Assembly: GCA_946807835.1 (NCBI GenBank)
Contig: OX327683.1
Span: 12,095,001 to 12,159,000, forward strand
DNA: 64,000 nucleotides
Direction of reading: 5' to 3'
Source: Ailanthus altissimus
Taxonomy: Eukaryota; Streptophyta; Magnoliopsida; Sapindales; Simaroubaceae
The notes beneath the pieces are model-generated. The model did not search any database, was not told the DNA's origin, and saw nothing but the letters and a program-made list of their open reading frames with translations. The position numbers and the translations under genes were made by a program. Of this stretch, positions 11,355 through 23,482 are shown in pieces; within the stretch, counting starts at the first letter, position 1; every line of letters starts with the position of its first letter.

Positions 11355-14300
11355 CCTTAGATACCTTGCCATTGTAAAGAAGACTCCCTCAGGTACGTGG
11401 TTGACGATCATAGACATTTTTATAAGATTTGATGCCAATTTTGGCTCAATATTAGATGTCTTCTGTCCTTCTCACATCTGTAATACATTGTAAGGACTGA
11501 GAGAGACTAGAATATTACAGCCTGGAGAAGTGATGTTACGAGTAGAAAATGGGGATTTCCTGCACATCCAAGTGTTGGGTAGTTTGATTTACTTCTCCCT
11601 TGCAATAGAACTGTTGTATTACATAATTATTATTATGTACCAAATATCATTAGACAGATTGTGCCTCTTTTGTACTTGACAGTGAAGGATATCATATGAA
11701 CATTAAGAATAGTTTCTTATATTTATATGATGTAAATGATGTTTTATTAGCTGAGTGTCAGTTAATAAATTGGGCATTACAATTTGGATACAACTAGAAA
11801 TGTCATGAATTTACAAGCTACTACTAGTAATAAAAGTATATCGAAATCTTTAAATGATACAAAATTTTGGTACATGAGATTAAGTTATATAGGTGTGATA
11901 CGCTTAACCTATCTAGTTAAGGATGATCAAATACCTGATCTGGCCATAGAACCTTATTTAGTTTGTGAATCTTGTATTCAAAAAAAGATGGCCAAATCTT
12001 TATTTGTAGGTGTTGGATACTGGGCCACTGATTTATTAAAAATGATACATAGTGATGTATGCAGTTCAATGAATCACGTTGTAATGGGAAGGTTTCGATA
12101 CTTTATAACCTTTATTGATGATTTATCACGATAGGGATATGTGTTTCTTATGAAACACAAGTCAGAAAGCTTTGAAAAGGTTAAAGAATTCTGACTTAAA
12201 GTAGAGAGATAAACCAGCATGTATGTCAAATGCCTTTAGATTAGATCGATGTGGTGAGTACATGGGCAGTGAATTTTTAAATTATTTAAAGAAGAATGGG
12301 ATTCTGGCTCAATATAGTCCTTCAGGTACTCTACAACACAATAGTATTTCGGAGATGAGGAATTGAACTTTATTAGATATGATTCGATGATGATGAACTT
12401 TACCGAGCTTTCAGAATACTTGTAGGGTTATGCTCTAGACACAACTACTTATATATTGAACAGATTTTCATTTGAAAGCTGTTCCTTTCACTCCGTATAA
12501 TATGCTTAAAGGAAAGAAGTTGAGTCTTAAATATTTTATAATTTGAGGCTATCTTACTTACATAAGAGTTACATAGTATGATAAACTTACACCCAGTGGG
12601 TTAAGTATAGGTTTATTGGGTATCCTCCAAATTCAATGGGATACCAGTTCTATGATCTTAAAGAGCAAAGTGTATTTGTTTCTCGTTATGCCACTTTTCT
12701 AGAGAAAGAGTTTCTCATGGATCATAGGGATTGTAGAAAGATTGTACTTGATGAAGTCAATCAAGAAACGAATGAACTAAAGATGAAAACTCAAGGTCAA
12801 TCAAGCAATAGACCTTTGATACACCCTTTACGTAGGTTAGAGAGGATGTCTAGGCCATCTATTAGGTATGTATGGTCAGATGCTTGAAAGTGCACTTCAT
12901 GTTTTCTTAATTGTTGAAAATGATCCTTTGACCTATAGAGAGGCAATGTTAGATATCGATTCAGAAAAGTAGCAAGAAGTCATAAAATTAAAAATTGACT
13001 CCATATATCAGAATTAAGTCTGGAACTTAAGTTGAGCTTTCTAAAGGAATAGTTCATATCGGTTGTAAATAGGTTTATAAGAGGAAGCAGGGGGAGAGAT
13101 GGAAAGGTAGAGACCTTCAAGACCTGATTGGTAGTAAAACGTTATGGTCAATGATCTGGGATCAATTATGGGAAAACCTTTACACCAGTAGCGATACTAA
13201 AGTTAATTAAGATTTTATTGGCTCTTGCGGCATACTATGACATTGAGATTTGACAGATGGATGTCAAAATGGCATTCTTGAATAGATACCTCGAGGCAGA
13301 GATATGCATGGAACAACTAGAAGGTTTTGTATACAGCCTAACGTCTGGTCTTGTATGCAGACTCAAGAAGTCTATTTATGGACTCAAGTAGGCCTTCCGA
13401 TGCTAGAATCATCATTTTGATGAGATAATTAGATTTTCTGCTTTCATCAAAAATGAAGAGAAAGCGTGTGTGTATAAACAAGTCAGTGGGAGCATGATGG
13501 TCTTCTTAGTGCTCTATATTGATGACATACCGGTCATTGGGAATGAAATCGGTATGTTACAATCTATGAAAAGCTATCTGAGTAAAAAAATCTCCATGAA
13601 AGATTTGGGAGAGGTTTTCTATATATTGGGTATAAAGTTTTATAGCGATAAAGCTAAAAAAATTGATAGAACTCTTCCAATCATCGTACATTGATAGTAT
13701 CTTGGAAAGGTACAGTTTTACTAACTGTAAGACAGTTAACGAACCTTTTAGACATTATGTTCATTTTTTATGGAGAATGTCTCGTCAGATGAAAGATGAA
13801 AGAGTTAAAATGTCTAACATACCATATACATCAACTGTTGGAAGCTTGATGTACACTATGATATGCACGAAACCTAACATTAATATGGTTATAAGTGTTA
13901 CAAGTCGGTATCAGTCTGATTCAAGTGACAGTCATTGGAGGACAGTCAAACATATCTTTAAATACCTTAAAGGTATGAAGGATAAGTTTCTCATTTGTAG
14001 AAATAATGGTTTATAGGTGAGAGGATACACAAATTCAGACTTTTTGTCTGACCTAGATGATAGAAATTCTACATCTAGGTGTGTGTTTACTCTTAATGGT
14101 GCTACAGTAAGCTGGAAGAGCACCAAACAGGGATCCATAGCTGATTCAACTACAGAGGCGCCTCGAAAACAGCAAAGAAAGCTGTGTGGATTTGTAAGTT
14201 TGTTACTGAGCTTGGAATAGTTCCAAGTTGGATAGATCTTATGCCACTCTTTTGCGACAATAATAAGGCCATTGCACAAGCAAAAGAACTTAGAGCACAC

Positions 14301-14460
14301 CAGACGTCTAAGCATGTGGAGTGGAAGTACCACATAATTATAGAGATCTTAGCCAGAGAAGATGTAATTATTTGTAGAATAGATTCCGTAAATAATGTAG
14401 TGGACCCAATTACTAAGGCTTTGACTCCAAAGGTGTTTCAAAAACACTTCGAGACTATGG
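11355..14460 (+). pseudogene. Copia C pol remnant: protease, integrase, reverse transcriptase, RNase H
   Basis: The usual copia order is preserved. The pre-integrase zinc region and the beginning of the integrase core lie in the frame 11784-12134 (CESCIQKKM; the core Asp in IHSDV). Later integrase is at 12636-12887. Reverse transcriptase runs from about 13020 to 13700, with QMDVKMAFLN around 13255 and the catalytic YIDD motif in the frame 13470-13694. RNase H follows at 13663-14585, with the WKSTKQ block and the terminal DPITKAL block. Frames change at least five times and several internal stops are present, so it is inactive. The closest relative in this window is copia B. Confidence 0.85.
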
Positions 14461-14490
14461 GTATTAGATACCATCATAAATGGCACCAGA

Positions 14491-14503
14491 GTAAATGGGA
14501 GAT
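14491..14503 (+). other. Polypurine tract of copia C
   Basis: GTAAATGGGAGAT lies directly before the 3' LTR start, in the position of the plus-strand primer. Confidence 0.7.
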
Positions 14504-16660
14504 TATTAGAATTAGTGCTTGCATGTCATCCCTATGTACTAATATTTGTAATTTATACAAATTTAGATTTTTATTAAATCGCTAATTTCTTAATTATATG
14601 GTATGCTTGTTATGCTATAGACATTGTATGATTTGAAAGAGTTCATATCTTGTCTAAAGGAGTTTAGATCAACGCTCAGAGTTAATATCGCTGAGAATTA
14701 TAATTACGAATAGTTAGTACTGTTAAGAGTTAGCAGGTTAAAAGAGTCAGTGAATATTAAGAGTTAGAACCTTATCTATAACGCGACAAAGACTTAAAAG
14801 TATACTAGTAATGACATAGCTGTAAAAAGTTACAATCGGGTGCTAGGAAATGTTATTATATAAGTATGTTCTTGAACATTATGTTCCTGATCTATTTTCA
14901 CTAATACAAGTCTGTCGGTGGATCCCTTTTATATAGATCAGCGTATGTCATACTTGTAGGGTACAGATGGTTATTTCTAGCTGACCTTGAGCTTGGAGCT
15001 CGTATAGACATATAGGTATCCAGTTAGTACTGGATATCGAACAGACTCACAAGGACCCCAATAGACATCCTATATAAATCGTCAATGAAAGGTTTTCTTG
15101 AGCTGAGTAGTATATGTGGTCTTTTGACCTAAGTACTTTGGTAGGCTTGCAAGTGATCTACCATACTTTGGTTCCACATATGTCATAGACTTTTAATGAT
15201 CTGACCGCTAGGTGTCGTTGGGTATGATCCGATACTTATAAAGTTTAATGTGCATAGATATGAGATCTGTCAGCTTACATAGGGAGTTGTATATCCAGAT
15301 GCTTCAAGATTGTATCTCAAAAAATCTTATGGCCATAAGTATTAACCCGAAAAAGGAGTTTCCCAAAGGGTTGAATAATATAGCAAAGGTTTTTGCATAT
15401 ATTGTTCATTGAGATGCGAATCTGAAGATAGGTTATGGATGAACATATAGGAATTTGACAGTGATGATCTATATCCCTGCACATCCAGGATATAGATGAT
15501 GGAAGGACTATACGTATGCACTATAACCTCAACTTGTATAGTCAACACGCTGATTTGTAATTTCTATGACTTATGTGTGGGGCATTGATCACAAACTTAT
15601 AGAATAGTTCCATCTGACAAATTAAGCATAGACCTTGAGAGTTCTGTGATATAAAGTGTACTCGTTGTGCACTAGGACAGTATACCGGATTGAATTTTTC
15701 AGTCTAGTAATATTCAACATGACCACGGGATGTGCGTGTATCTGTATTTAAGTGTTAAATATATTAGTTAATTGACAATTGTTGTTGACTAATAGTATAT
15801 TGACACATAATGCATGGTGGACCCTTATTTGAGTATACTCGAGTGTGTGGTATGGTAGGACCTACTAGGGGATACACTTGGTAATCATGTAAAAAATGAG
15901 CAAAATGGTAATTTCACATATTGATTATTTAATAGTTAAATAATCAAGATATTTATTATTTTATATTATATATAATATTATATTATTTAATATAATATTA
16001 ATATTTATATACTTGATGGCCAAGTATATATAATATTATTAAATATATACTTTGTGGCCAAATATATATAAATAGTATTTAATAATAAATTATATATATG
16101 TGAAATTATGAATAGGAATGAATGATTAGTTGTTGGAAAATTGGGTTTAGAGAAAGAAACTCTTGGAAAATTATTTTTTAGAGAGAGAAAATACAAGAAA
16201 ATTTGTTTCACTTCACTATTCATCATCTCCCTAAAATAATTAACCCACTATAACAATACTAACTATTGTTTTACTTATCAAGAGTTGATCAGTAGTAAAT
16301 ATATAGTATAGGTTTAAGGAGTTAAAATGAAGATCTACTAGATCAAACTGTTGTTCTAGCCAGTTAAGCCCACTTTATTGACTACTAGAATTGCCATCGA
16401 GTTTCACTTCATGAGGGTTTTGATTTTAAAGAGTGAAAAATAAACCAATAGTGAATTTCTCAATCTCTTTATATTAATTTGATTAATATAATTTTCTTGT
16501 ATTCATTATGTTTTATGACTTCCGCTGCACCACTCTTGTGCTATATTTATGTGATGCATATGTATATTATTTAATATATATGAGATACATATTTGGTATA
16601 ATGAACACAAGGCACATATATACACTATAAAACTGTAGATCTGAATCACACACCTCTACA
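14504..16660 (+). repeat. 3' LTR of copia C
   Basis: 2157 bp, homologous to 8805-10920 throughout. The second terminal base is A rather than G (TATTAGAATT against TGTTAGAATT in a family copy at 60053), which looks like decay of the canonical TG. It ends CCTCTACA. Confidence 0.9.
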
Positions 16661-17452
16661 GTAGGAGCATAATTTTCTTTCTAATTCTCTACGTAAAAGA
16701 CATACTCAATGTCGGGAAGAATGTTGGTATGTTGCAAGTTAGTCAGTTAAGAGTTATTTGAGTAAGAACTTTTTCATCAATGACTTGGGAAGGCTTCATA
16801 TATACTAGGTATAAAGTGATATAAAGATAGAGCTAACAGGCTAATAGAACTATCTCAATCAACTGATTAAGAAACGACCATTAAATGGTCATGAAACATC
16901 TAAAATATCTGAGAGATACTGAGGATAAGTTTCTGAGTCATGGAGAAGGTTACTTACATATAAGAGGATACACAGACTCAAACTTCTAGTCTAGTTTGGA
17001 TATTGAATATGTACATCTAGTTTTATATATCTTCTCATCGGTATTATAGTTAATTGAAAGTGCACTATAAATATCCACAGGTGATTCTATCTTGGAGGCA
17101 GAATATGTTATAGCTTGAGAAGGTTACAAAAGTTGTTCTGTTGATATATACATTAGTTGTAGAGTTTAGAATAGTTCCAAGCTCAGTAGATCCTATCCCA
17201 CTAAATATAACAATAACGAGAAAATTGCTCAAGCCAAAAAGCCATAAAGTGCACTAGAATTTTGATCATATGGACTCTGAATGCCACTTAATTAAAAAGT
17301 AATTGGCTATTGAAGATGTAATAGTATATAAGATATAATCTATAGATAACGTAGCGAACCCACTCAAGCCTTAACTCCTAGGGTATTTAAGAAACACCTA
17401 GAGTTTATAGATATGAGATACAATCATTAATAGCACTAGAGCAAGCGAGAGT
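16661..17452 (+). pseudogene. Copia B pol, 3' portion (reverse transcriptase end and RNase H)
   Basis: This continues copia B after the C insertion. The segment just after 16665 matches the YIDD-proximal region of copia C, followed by a LysAspIleLeu stretch, an RNase H segment around 16900-17100 with a GYTDSN-like motif, and the CDNNKxIAQAK-like region near 17200. It ends in a purine-rich run before the 3' LTR. It is full of stops. The join at 8804/16661 restores colinearity with copia C. Confidence 0.75.
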
Positions 17453-17822
17453 TGTTGGAAATAGTACTTACATGCCATTCTAATATTATATGAATATTAA
17501 TTATTTAATATTTATACTATAAAAATTTTAAATTAAATCGTTAATATTAAATAATATATGGTAAGATACTTATAATGTTTTAGACATTGTATGATATGAA
17601 AGAGTTCAAATCTGGTCTAAAAGAGTTTAGATCAGTACTAAAAGTTAGCGATGATGAAAGTTATAAATGCTAAGAGTAAGCACTGTTCAGAGTTAGTAGG
17701 TTATAAGAGTCAGCAAAATGTAAAGAGTTAGAGCATTATATGAAATAGGATAAAGGCCTCGGAATATATTAACAATGATATAGTTGCAAGGAGTTGTAAA
17801 TAATGTATTAACAATGACATAG
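17453..17822 (+). repeat. 3' LTR of copia B, truncated
   Basis: Starts TGTTGGAAAT and matches the first ~370 bp of the B 5' LTR, including the ATGATATGAAAGAGTTCAAA block. It then breaks off at about 17822 into SIRE-like integrase. About 80% of the LTR is missing, so the right junction of B is a deletion rather than a clean insertion end, and no target duplication can be read. Confidence 0.7.
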
Positions 17823-19860
17823 AGAAATCTAATTTTTCTTTTAAATGATCTTGTTAGAGGACTTATAAAGATATATTTTGAAAAAGACAAATTTTGTGAT
17901 GCATGTCAATTTGAAAAACAAGTAAAAACTTCTTTCAATACCAAATATGAGATTTCAACCGTAAACCTTTTCAACTACTTCATTTAGACTTATTTTAACC
18001 TTTTAAGATAGCTAGCTTGGTGGAAAACACTATGCCTTTGTGATAGTTGATGGTTTTTTCAAGATTTACTTGGCTCTTATTTTTAGCTTAAAATAAAAAG
18101 AAACTCTAAATGCTTTTATAAAATTTTGTAAGATAATACAAACTAAGAAAAAATATTCAATTTTATGCATTAGAATTGATCATGGTAGAAAATTTAAAAA
18201 TCATTCATTCATTGATTTTTACAATGAGTATGGCATTCAATATTAATTTTCATATTCTCAGACTCCTCAACAAAATAAAATTAGTGAGAGAAAAAATAGG
18301 TCTATTCAAGAAATAGCTAGGACCATGTTGCGTGAAAATATTTTACCTTAATATTTTTAGGCCAAAGCCATTAACATAACTTACTATATTTTAAACTAGC
18401 TATAATTAGATATTTTCTCTATAAAACTCTCTATAAGCTTTGGAAGAATAGAAAACCAAACATTGGATATTTTAAAATCTTTGGTTGCAAGTGTTTTTAT
18501 CTTAAACACCCAAAAAAACTTGAGAAAGTTTGATTTAAAATCTGATGTTATTATTTTCCTCAGTTATTCTATGATTAACAAAGCTTATAAAGTGTTTAAT
18601 AAGAGACCTTTAATTATTGAGGAATCTATGCATGTTACTTTTGATGAATCTAATGAATCTATCTAAAAAAATATGCACGAAGATGACTTGATAAACTTGA
18701 AGAAGATGTCTATAAAATTCACGCTAATGAAAGAAAAATAGAGGGACTAACTGACATTCCCACACTAACTAAATATGTCACTAAAAAAAACATGATTAGA
18801 TTCAAGTGGATCAAGTTAATGATCATGTCCAACCACTTACTAGGGCATGAAGATTTGCATTTTCTCACAAAATGGATATATTATAAAGGCATTTTATATA
18901 GAACAACCTCACAATTTTAAAAATGAAAAATTTTCAAATCATGCTTATAAGTTAAAGCAAACATCGAAGGCATGGTATAAAAGATTAAACAAATTCTTTA
19001 TTGAAGGTGATTTTTTAATAGGATAAGTTGATACTACATTGCTTATCAAGCATAAGGATTATGACATTTTAATTGTATAAATTCATGTGATGATATTATT
19101 TTTGGATTCACTAATGAAATTTTGTGCAAAGAATTTTTAATCTGTATGAGTAAGGAGTTTAAAATGAGTATAATGGGAGAGCCCTATTTTTTCCTTGGAC
19201 TTTAAATCAAGCAAATAAAGGATGTGATCTTATCAATAAATACCAATATGTAAAGGACCTTATCAAGAAATTTAAGTTGCAAGATGCAAAAACAATGACA
19301 ATTCTGATGAGCTTAACAATTAAACTTGACAATATAAAAAAGGTGAAAATATGAATATAAAGAAATATGGAGGTATGATAATATCTCTTTGCATTTAACT
19401 ATTAGTAGATCGGATATTATGTTTAGTGTTTACTTATGTGCAAGATTCCAATTATATTCCAAAATATCTCACTTAGTGATTGTAAAAAAGACATTTAGAT
19501 ATTTATGTGGCACAATGAGCCTAGGACTATAATACCTTAAAGGCACACAATTTAACCTTATTGGTTATTCAGATGCCAACTTTGCCGAATCCAAAGTGAA
19601 TAGAAAAAGTACAACTGACACATGTCACTTTCTAGGTAATTCCCTTGTCTCATAGTCGAGTAAGAAATTAAATCCCATTGCTATATCAACATTGAGGTCG
19701 AACATATCACTGTCAGTAGATGATGTGCACAAACACTTTGGATGAGATAAACACTTTGAGATTTTGATTTTTATGTTGTTGATACTCCTATTTTATATTA
19801 CAACATTAGTGCCTTCAATTTGTAACAAAATTCTTTTCAACACTTAAACATATTTGCCAT
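17823..19860 (+). pseudogene. SIRE/Maximus-like copia pol: integrase, reverse transcriptase, RNase H (first part)
   Basis: A pre-integrase zinc region opens the segment (LVRGL, then FEKDKFCDACQFEKQ). The integrase core follows to about 18350 and a later integrase frame lies at 18463-18666. Reverse transcriptase includes a damaged HVDDIIFG catalytic block near 19085, with one base missing. RNase H has GYSDANFAES near 19565 and ILYYNISAFNL near 19790. The wording matches the SIRE/Maximus branch rather than copia B/C. The frame breaks at codon level at 19860, in the middle of the HxxHHFLRDH motif, and resumes at 23286. Confidence 0.8.
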
Positions 19861-20590
19861 CGCAGTAATTGTGCTAGTGGAATCAATTCTGTTTGAAACT
19901 GAGCATATTAAAAAAAAAAGCAGACATGTCAATCTCAATGAAAAAATGATGTCCAATAAGGTGGACTATTTTTTTAAGAGTTAGAGTAAGAGATATAATG
20001 TTGAGATCTATAGTTTAAGAATCAATTGAACTAAAGGTTTTTTTTATTTTATTTTATTGAAGTTGATTTTTGATCATTTAAGATAATGCCTTCAATATTC
20101 TGATTTGCATGACAACTTAGTTAAGTAGAAATGCTACATTTTTTTTTTAGAATGATATCAAGGTAGTGAATGATATTATGACGTATGAGTATATGTTGAA
20201 GGGATTAAAATTTTCAGAGGAGTTAAGAATTTTATTTAAGAGATTAGTATGGGTATTCTACATCTATATTATTCTTTAATGAATAAAAGGTGAAGTGTAT
20301 AGATGCCTATTAAATATTGAACGAATGGGAGAAAAGAATAAAAATATGTGTGTATAATTTTATAAGTCCATAATATGTGTCATGGGTTTATTTTATGGAT
20401 GAATGTTTCGTACTTCTCTCACAGACTAAGTTATGAGCAAATCTTATATACCAAAAAGATTGCTTTGTAAATGTTTTATGAATAAACCATACTGTTGAAA
20501 AGGCAACTTGGGAATGAGAATAAGAAATGAGATTTAAGTATCCTTATATGTTTGCTCAAGTCATGAATTTCGAGGACGAAATTCTTATAA
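19861..20590 (+). pseudogene. Ty3/gypsy polyprotein C-terminal end
   Basis: Only the last part is recognisable. An ATWE-like block, then EMRFKYPYMFAQV and NFEDEILIRKG (about 20495-20595), is the characteristic end of gypsy integrase/chromodomain polyproteins, lying just before a purine tract. Upstream sequence back to 19861 is too decayed to assign but is not part of the SIRE-like host. The fragment starts abruptly inside the host RNase H codons, so the gypsy element is 5' truncated. Confidence 0.65.
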
Positions 20591-20602
20591 GGAAGGGAGA
20601 AT
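20591..20602 (+). other. Gypsy polypurine tract
   Basis: GGAAGGGAGAAT lies immediately before TGTAGTAACC, the start of the gypsy LTR. Confidence 0.7.
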
Positions 20603-23285
20603 TGTAGTAACCAGTATCCACGACTGGTAACAATAAGTATTTATATATGTATAAATATACGTATTTTATTTGTATGTTGGTGATACTTGATTTATATATT
20701 ATTATTAGTAGTGTTTGTATAGGTTAAGGTGATACTATTAGCATTGAGTTTAATTGCAAGACTTTAGATTTATTTTAGGGACCAAATTGTAATACTTTGA
20801 AAGTTTTGAGGGTAAATTCGTAAATACCAAAAATTAGCCACTTAGTATAAAAATACACTTTTAAAACCCTAATTCTCTCATTTTGGTCAAGCTACCTCTT
20901 TTAGAGAGAGAGAAGAGAGAAAAAGAGGGGAGAGAAAGAGAAGAAGGAGAAGAAAAAGAAGAAGAAATTGGAATTTTGAATTTTAAGAGGTATATCACAA
21001 CTATTTCTCAATTTATTGGTGTTAATTATGTTAATTTCTTTAAGTTTTGATTTCTGAAAATATGTATAGTTGAGGATTTGATGTGTATTTCGTATGATAT
21101 TTTGAGAATTGATGATGATCTATAAGATAGTTTGATAAATCATGATGGATTGTAGAATTTCTGCTTGATAGTCTCTTGATCCAAGAATTTTATAAATTGT
21201 TTTGATTCGATTCTGGTTTTAAATTTTGAGTATATGAAATTAGACATGTTTAGTATCATCTGAGACTTTGAATCGATTCAAAATTCCAGAAATTGAATTT
21301 TTTGTGAATTTACCAAAATGACCCTGAAATTCTGGAAATTTCCTATGTAAACAGTATAATACAGTGACGAACAATGTTTGTCCTACTGAATGATCTTCAA
21401 AAATTACGAATTTGTGAAATATGATAATTTTATATGTCTAATATGATATACTTGGAATTGAGAATTTAGATCAATGTGGTTGAAATGTTATAATTTTCTA
21501 AAGTGTATTAGCTCATTGCAGTATTTGATTAACAGATTTTTAAGGTTATGGAATAAAATAGTTTCAAAATACTTTTGACAGTGATTTGGAAGTGCAATAT
21601 TTATCATGGACTGAGATATGTGTTAAGAGTAATTATGTGATAGTTTTATAATTTTTGAGTTAGTATATGATTTTATAAAATTGGGAGATTGAATACTGTT
21701 CAGTAAGTATCTTGATCTTGTCAGGTTAGTAGTTTGGATTCGATGGTATGTATGGAATGGATTGTGTAGGAATTTTGATATAATATTCATATATAAGAAG
21801 GATATATGAGTCAAGAATAATATATTCTGATTTTGGAGTAATTGGACATCATTTGATCTATTAGAAAATTTTGTTAAGTGTAAGTGATCAGAATGACAGG
21901 TTTTGATAAACCAAGTATTTAGACCAATTTGATGTGATAAATGCATTGTGTATAATTTTGTAAGCTATTTAAAGTATTTTGTGTGAATTGTGAGGCTTAT
22001 GAAAGGATTAATATCCATTGATAGGTTAAGGAGATTTAAGCCTTGTAGCTGAAAGTGTTAAGAGTTACGTATACTAGACTTTTTACTGAAATCACAATAA
22101 ACATAGTAAGTGTTATGAATGATTTTGTAAATGTGGTTAAGAATATGTTTATGTTATGTCAAAGTATATTTTGATATGAAATGTGAATATATGTTTATGA
22201 ATGTGAGCATTGACATTGAGCATGGACATACATGTGATTTTTTGAAAGTGAGCTTTCAAAATAAGATATGTTTAACAAAGAAAGCTTTTGAAGTGTAATA
22301 TGTCCATGAGAAATATTTTGTGTTTTGAGGGTACTTGAACTCACTGTTAACTTAGTAGGCATTTTATGTGATTTGTGGAGCCTTTATATGTGGCCTTTTC
22401 TTCGGGATTGGTATATGTTATGTGTTCCGTATGTAGGGAGGATCCTATTGGTACCTAAAGGAAGAGTGAGTCATCACATTCGTGTGGTGGCGTATTGGTG
22501 CATGTGAGAGGACTCATCGATGATCAGGGTGAGGGTTTGACTTTTACCTTCGGGCATGAGCATTATATATGTGTAATTTAAAGGCCTCACTTGTACTATT
22601 CCTCTCATACGGTATGTCACCTACGAGTGACATTTGGCTCATTATGTGATATGTGATATGTAAGTCCTACTAAGTAGTAGTTGAGTGATGGTATTCCTAT
22701 TATGTGTTTTGAAAGAATGTGTAAGCGCTTACATGATATGTGATTTGATAAGATTATGATTTTAATTGATCACAACATATCATACATATGCATTGTGTAC
22801 ATATATGTATTTGTATTTGATATATGAAAAACTAGTATGCTTACTGAGTTTTATACTCACTATAGTTTATGGTGATTTCAGGTAAATAAGGTACATGTGT
22901 GCTTAGCGGATTTGGCAAGGCTTCTGCTGTTCCTTGGGTTCCCTAAGTTCTTAGGTTGTTAAGTGTTTCATTTGGAGACACGTGGGATAAGATATTTGAT
23001 TTGTCCCTATTGAATAAATACTTATGTATTATTTTATTGTGTGTGGTTGGATTTAGTTTAAGTTTCACCAAGTGTAGTAATGGATTGATTTTAAGTAAGC
23101 ATTTGCAATGAATATATTCTGGGCTTCCGGTAACAAAGTTGCTACTGGTGACGTAGTAGAGTGTTAATCTCTGAGAAAACTCTGCGTATCTCCGGTTTAC
23201 TAATTGTCCCAGTCATAATTCAATTGCTATAATTCTGAAAGAAATTAAAATGAATGTTTAAGTATTAGTGAATGAATGTAAGTAT
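20603..23285 (+). repeat. Gypsy 3' LTR, copy 1
   Basis: About 2.7 kb, closely similar in order and sequence to the solo LTR at 45855-48699. It starts TGTAGTAACC. A promoter-proximal purine-rich GA tract lies at about 20905-20965. Relative to copy 2 it lacks roughly 130 bp near the end (the interval corresponding to about 48515-48640) and the final ~50 bp. It ends inside the host copia RNase H, which resumes at 23286. Short open frames within it are coincidental. Confidence 0.85.
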
Positions 23286-23477
23286 CATTTTTTGAGAGAT
23301 CATGTTAAAAAATGGGATATCATATTGTAATTTACGTCCACGAAAGACCAACTTGCTAATATTTTTACTAAACCACTTAGTGAATAAAGTTTTGCAAAAT
23401 CCAAGGAGATATGGCATGATGGAATCTCCATATTAGGACTATTTTGTATAATTCATGGTTTATTAGGTGATATTATG
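23286..23477 (+). pseudogene. SIRE-like RNase H, C-terminal end
   Basis: The translation resumes exactly where 19860 left off (HisHisPheLeuArgAspHis across the junction) and continues into the strongly conserved STKDQLANIFTKPL block at about 23330-23380, then fades into the 3' non-coding part. This gives a precise pre-insertion reading for the gypsy fragment. Confidence 0.8.
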
Positions 23478-23482
23478 ATTTG

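Larger units (their letters stand above)
8805..16660 (+). mobile_element. Copia C: complete-length Ty1/copia element nested in copia B
   Basis: The element is 7.9 kb with two LTRs (8805-10920 and 14504-16660), a primer site and a purine-rich tract. It is flanked by GTAAG (8800-8804) and GTAGG (16661-16665), a target duplication with one mismatch. The flanking reverse-transcriptase reading of copia B continues across it (GGCAGTA on the left, GGAGCAT on the right), matching C's own CAGTGGGAGCAT in the same place. C is therefore a related but younger element that landed in an older relative. Its coding region is defective: gag is drastically shortened and pol has multiple stops. Confidence 0.9.

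Noticed and set aside
22325..22507. 60-residue frame conserved between 22325-22507 and 47568-47750
   Set aside because: Both lie at the same place in two copies of one gypsy LTR, so the conservation reflects shared descent of the LTR, and no known domain is present.
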